Shown here in pieces: positions 5,878 through 5,906 of a DNA stretch of 5,906 bases. A model generated the notes under the pieces. The model did no database searches and was not told where the DNA came from. It saw only the letters and a program-made list of their open reading frames with translations. How positions within the stretch are numbered: the first letter of the stretch is position 1; each line of letters begins with the position of its first letter. Source of the DNA: Bacteroidota bacterium (GTDB lineage: Bacteria; Bacteroidota; Bacteroidia; Flavobacteriales; Weeksellaceae); the NCBI GenBank assembly GCA_023388015.1, contig JAEWHB010000167.1, forward strand, positions 1 to 5,906. The letters are read 5' to 3'. The position numbers were made by a program, and so were the translations under genes.

Positions 5878-5906
5878 CAAAAGGAACAAACGTTTTATAA
5901 AACATA

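Noticed and set aside
1..5906. A hidden novel system such as a defence island, mobile element, CRISPR array or small-RNA cassette
   Set aside because: Five well-known gene families fill nearly all of the window, with the longest non-coding gap at 94 bp. No transposase, integrase, long repeats or attachment-like sequences are visible.

Overview
This is an ordinary chromosomal stretch, most likely from a member of the Bacteroidota (class Flavobacteriia). That placement rests on the style of the proteins (a Tgt with no zinc cysteines, an IF3 with a DYKKFLYEQ linker start, a ThrS with MNCPHHC), on the absence of recognisable Shine-Dalgarno sequences before the genes, and on two perfect copies of the Bacteroidota -7 promoter element TAnnTTTG in the one true promoter region. 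I cannot name a genus from this sequence.

Layout, left to right. Positions 1-881 (+) hold the 3' part of tgt, the queuosine-pathway tRNA-guanine transglycosylase; its first 80 or so residues lie before the window. Six bases later comes an LptF/LptG-family permease gene (888-1982, +), which starts with TTG and is presumably co-transcribed with tgt. It meets a convergent gene for an acetyl-CoA hydrolase/CoA-transferase family enzyme (1983-3260, -) stop codon to stop codon, with no base between them. A 94-bp divergent promoter region (3261-3354) then serves that gene on one side and thrS (threonyl-tRNA synthetase, 3355-5277, +) on the other. thrS is followed after 13 bp by infC (translation initiation factor IF3), which most probably begins at a non-canonical ATC codon at 5291 and ends at 5845. 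The last 61 bases are a non-coding spacer with a short repeat. In the common bacterial order rpmI-rplT would follow, but those genes are not in the window.

Functionally there are three unrelated units: tRNA modification plus lipopolysaccharide export (tgt-lptG), one acyl-CoA/acid metabolism enzyme transcribed alone, and the start of the conserved thrS-infC translation operon. I see no mobile element, CRISPR array, RNA gene, toxin-antitoxin pair or defence-like cassette, and no candidate for a new multi-gene system. The points worth a second look are small: loss of the Tgt zinc-ligand cysteines, the likely ATC start of infC with a GC-rich hairpin behind it, the zero-gap convergent stop codons with a possible shared terminator, and paired -7 boxes that imply a nearly leaderless mRNA for the CoA-transferase gene.
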